A stretch of DNA of 64,000 nucleotides from Microbacterium ureisolvens (GTDB lineage Bacteria; Actinomycetota; Actinomycetes; Actinomycetales; Microbacteriaceae). Location of the stretch: positions 62,001 through 126,000 of the forward strand of contig NZ_JADIJE010000006.1 of NCBI RefSeq assembly GCF_015278315.1, written 5' to 3'. Position numbers and translations under genes: made by a program. Shown here in pieces: positions 62,425-64,000 of the stretch; position 1 is the stretch's first letter, and each line of letters starts with the position of its first letter. The notes beneath the pieces were generated by a model. It was not told the origin of the DNA. It made no database searches and saw nothing but the letters and a program-made list of their open reading frames with translations.

Positions 62425-62459
62425 AAGAAGGAGCGGGGTAGACGGCGCAGGGATGAACG

Positions 62460-62486
62460 ACGGATGCCTCGGGGCGAGGCATCCGT
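62460..62486 (-). terminator. Terminator of the biotin carboxylase gene
   Basis: ACGGATGCCTCG and CGAGGCATCCGT around 3 bases, 14 bases past the carboxylase stop. Confidence 0.8.
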
Positions 62487-62499
62487 CAGCCGTCAGCCA

Positions 62500-64000
62500 T
62501 CAGGAGATCGTGAGGAGCTGGTGGCCGGCCGAGACCGTCGCGCCGGGGTCGGCGTTGATCGCGCCGATGACGCCGTCCTTGTGGGCCTGGATCGGCTGTT
62601 CCATCTTCATCGCCTCGAGCACGACCACGAGGTCGCCCTTGACGACCTGCTGGCCCTCCTCGACGGCGACCTTGACCACGGTCGCCTGCATCGGCGACTT
62701 GACGGCGTCGCCCGAGGCGCCGGCGACCACCGACGGGGCGTGCGAGCGGCGCGACGGCGGAACGGCGGCGGGGCGGCCCGCGACACCCGGCGCGGCGACG
62801 ACACGGTCGGGAAGGCTCACCTCGAGGCGCTTGCCTGCCACCTCCACGACGACGGTGTGGCGCGCCTCGGCGGGCGTGGTCTCGGCGAGTTCCCCGTCCC
62901 ACGGGGCGATGTCGTTCACGAACTCCGTCTCGATCCACCGCGTGTAGACGCCGAACCGGCCGTCCTCGGCCGTGAAAGCGGGGTCGCGCACGACTGCGCG
63001 GTGGAACGGCAGCACCGTCGGAAGGCCCGACACCTCGAACTCGTCGAGGGCACGACGGGAGCGCTCGAGCGCCTCGGCGCGGTCGCGGCCGGTGACGATG
63101 ATCTTCGCGAGCAGCGAGTCGAAGGCGCCCGACACGCTGTCGCCGGCGGTGACGCCGGAATCCAGACGGATGCCGGGACCGCCGAACGTCTTGAACACGT
63201 GGATCGGGCCGGGCTGGGGAAGGAACCCGCGGCCCGGGTCCTCGCCGTTGATGCGGAACTCGATCGAGTGGCCGTCGGCGACCGGGTCGTCGTAGCCGAG
63301 CTCCTCGCCCTCGGCGAGGCGGAACTGCTCGCGCACGAGGTCGATGCCGGTGACTTCCTCCGAAACGGGGTGCTCGACCTGCAGGCGGGTGTTCACCTCG
63401 AGGAACGAGATCGTGCCGTCGGCGCCGATGAGGAACTCGCACGTGCCCGCGCCGACGTAGCCGACCTCCTTGAGGATGGCCTTCGATGCCTCGTACAGCA
63501 CGCGGTTCTGCTCGTCGGTGAGGAAGGGCGCGGGCGCCTCCTCGACGAGCTTCTGGTGACGTCGCTGCAGCGAGCAGTCGCGCGTGGAGATGACGACGAC
63601 GTTGCCCGCGGCATCCGCGAGGCACTGCGTCTCGACGTGACGCGGCTTGTCGAGGTACTTCTCGACGAAGCACTCGCCGCGGCCGAACGCCGCGATCGCC
63701 TCACGCGTGGCCGACTCGAAGAGCTCGGGCACCTCGTCGAGCGTGCGGGCGACCTTGAGGCCGCGTCCGCCGCCGCCGTAGGCGGCCTTGATGGCGATCG
63801 GAAGGCCGACGGACTCGGCGAAGGCGACGACCTCGTCGGCTCCCGCGACCGGGCCGGGCGTGCCGGGGGCGAGCGGGGCGCCCACCTTCTCGGCGACGGC
63901 GCGGGCGGTCACCTTGTCGCCGAGGGCCTCGATCGCCTCGGGGCTCGGGCCGATCCAGATCAGGCCCGCGCCGATGACGGCGCGGGCGAAGTCGGCGTTC
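62500..64000 (-). CDS. Acyl-CoA carboxylase alpha subunit (biotin carboxylase plus biotin carrier), N-terminus outside the window
   Basis: The last 500 residues of an actinobacterial AccA3-type subunit that carboxylates biotin with ATP and bicarbonate for acetyl- or propionyl-CoA carboxylase. The frame is open to the window edge (the visible part begins [20 protein letters not shown]). [10 protein letters not shown] is the ATP-grasp loop, then [36 protein letters not shown] and [21 protein letters not shown] Pro/Arg/Ala-rich linker precedes the biotinyl domain with [12 protein letters not shown] (biotinylated Lys). No carboxyltransferase beta gene is in view. Confidence 0.95.
   Translation of the reverse strand, partial: NADFARAVIGAGLIWIGPSPEAIEALGDKVTARAVAEKVGAPLAPGTPGPVAGADEVVAFAESVGLPIAIKAAYGGGGRGLKVARTLDEVPELFESATREAIAAFGRGECFVEKYLDKPRHVETQCLADAAGNVVVISTRDCSLQRRHQKLVEEAPAPFLTDEQNRVLYEASKAILKEVGYVGAGTCEFLIGADGTISFLEVNTRLQVEHPVSEEVTGIDLVREQFRLAEGEELGYDDPVADGHSIEFRINGEDPGRGFLPQPGPIHVFKTFGGPGIRLDSGVTAGDSVSGAFDSLLAKIIVTGRDRAEALERSRRALDEFEVSGLPTVLPFHRAVVRDPAFTAEDGRFGVYTRWIETEFVNDIAPWDGELAETTPAEARHTVVVEVAGKRLEVSLPDRVVAAPGVAGRPAAVPPSRRSHAPSVVAGASGDAVKSPMQATVVKVAVEEGQQVVKGDLVVVLEAMKMEQPIQAHKDGVIGAINADPGATVSAGHQLLTIS

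Overview
The window is a GC-rich stretch (roughly 70 percent by eye) of a chromosome from a Gram-positive actinobacterium. Gene content, codon use, lipoproteins with a bacterial lipobox, many starts preceded by only a TANNNT box, and the abundant GGATGCC/GGCATCC palindromes all suggest Microbacteriaceae, most likely Microbacterium or a close relative. This placement is inference; no rRNA marker lies in the window. No tRNA, rRNA, CRISPR array, phage or IS transposase was seen.

Layout: (1) 1-7.2 kb: end of GTP-dependent PEP carboxykinase, a fused ABC exporter with a small HTH regulator, a three-gene ABC-2 exporter, and an MHS-type proton symporter. (2) 7.4-11.8 kb: small membrane protein and the riboflavin operon ribD-ribE-ribBA-ribH behind an FMN riboswitch. 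(3) 11.9-15.3 kb: glpD and glpK. (4) 15.3-21.3 kb: Fpg/Nei-type glycosylase, acetyltransferase, DUF559 cassette A, trpS, exonuclease III, YihY-type membrane protein. (5) 21.4-24.9 kb: sdhCDAB. (6) 25.2-34.8 kb: manC, then a nucleoside uptake and salvage block (Bmp lipoprotein, double-NBD ATPase, two permeases, cdd, deoA, add). (7) 34.8-41.5 kb: DUF559 cassette B, a flavin monooxygenase/BASS transporter/epimerase operon, a TauE-like protein and an anchored hydrolase. (8) 41.5-49.3 kb: mannitol PTS operon that also carries HPr, enzyme I and a solo EIIB, with a divergent MtlR-type regulator. (9) 49.3-57.0 kb: acetyltransferase, a five-gene oligopeptide-type ABC importer and an MFS exporter. (10) 57.1-64 kb: phosphohexomutase and purine nucleoside phosphorylase, LpdA-type flavoprotein, a small unknown gene and a biotin-dependent carboxylase running off the window.

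Most of this is core metabolism: gluconeogenesis, glycerol and mannitol catabolism, the TCA cycle, nucleoside salvage (uptake, then Cdd/Add/DeoA/PNP, with the mutase probably returning pentose-1-phosphate to central metabolism) and cofactor synthesis. From memory, sdh, cdd, deoA, add, a deoD/pmmB pair and lpdA also cluster in Mycobacterium tuberculosis, so this is probably an old actinobacterial neighbourhood.

The most unusual signal lies between and inside these genes. Two paralogous genes with an AbiEi-like winged helix followed by a DUF559 (Vsr-like) nuclease fold are each bracketed by a pair of 70-90 bp imperfect palindromes whose sequence is specific to that locus. A third palindrome pair brackets a small unknown gene, and orphan palindromes occur elsewhere. 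Separately, several conserved enzymes carry in-frame low-complexity insertions, some containing palindromes or dispersed short repeats: a phosphohexomutase with about 170 extra residues, an ABC exporter interrupted just before Walker A, and riboflavin synthase.
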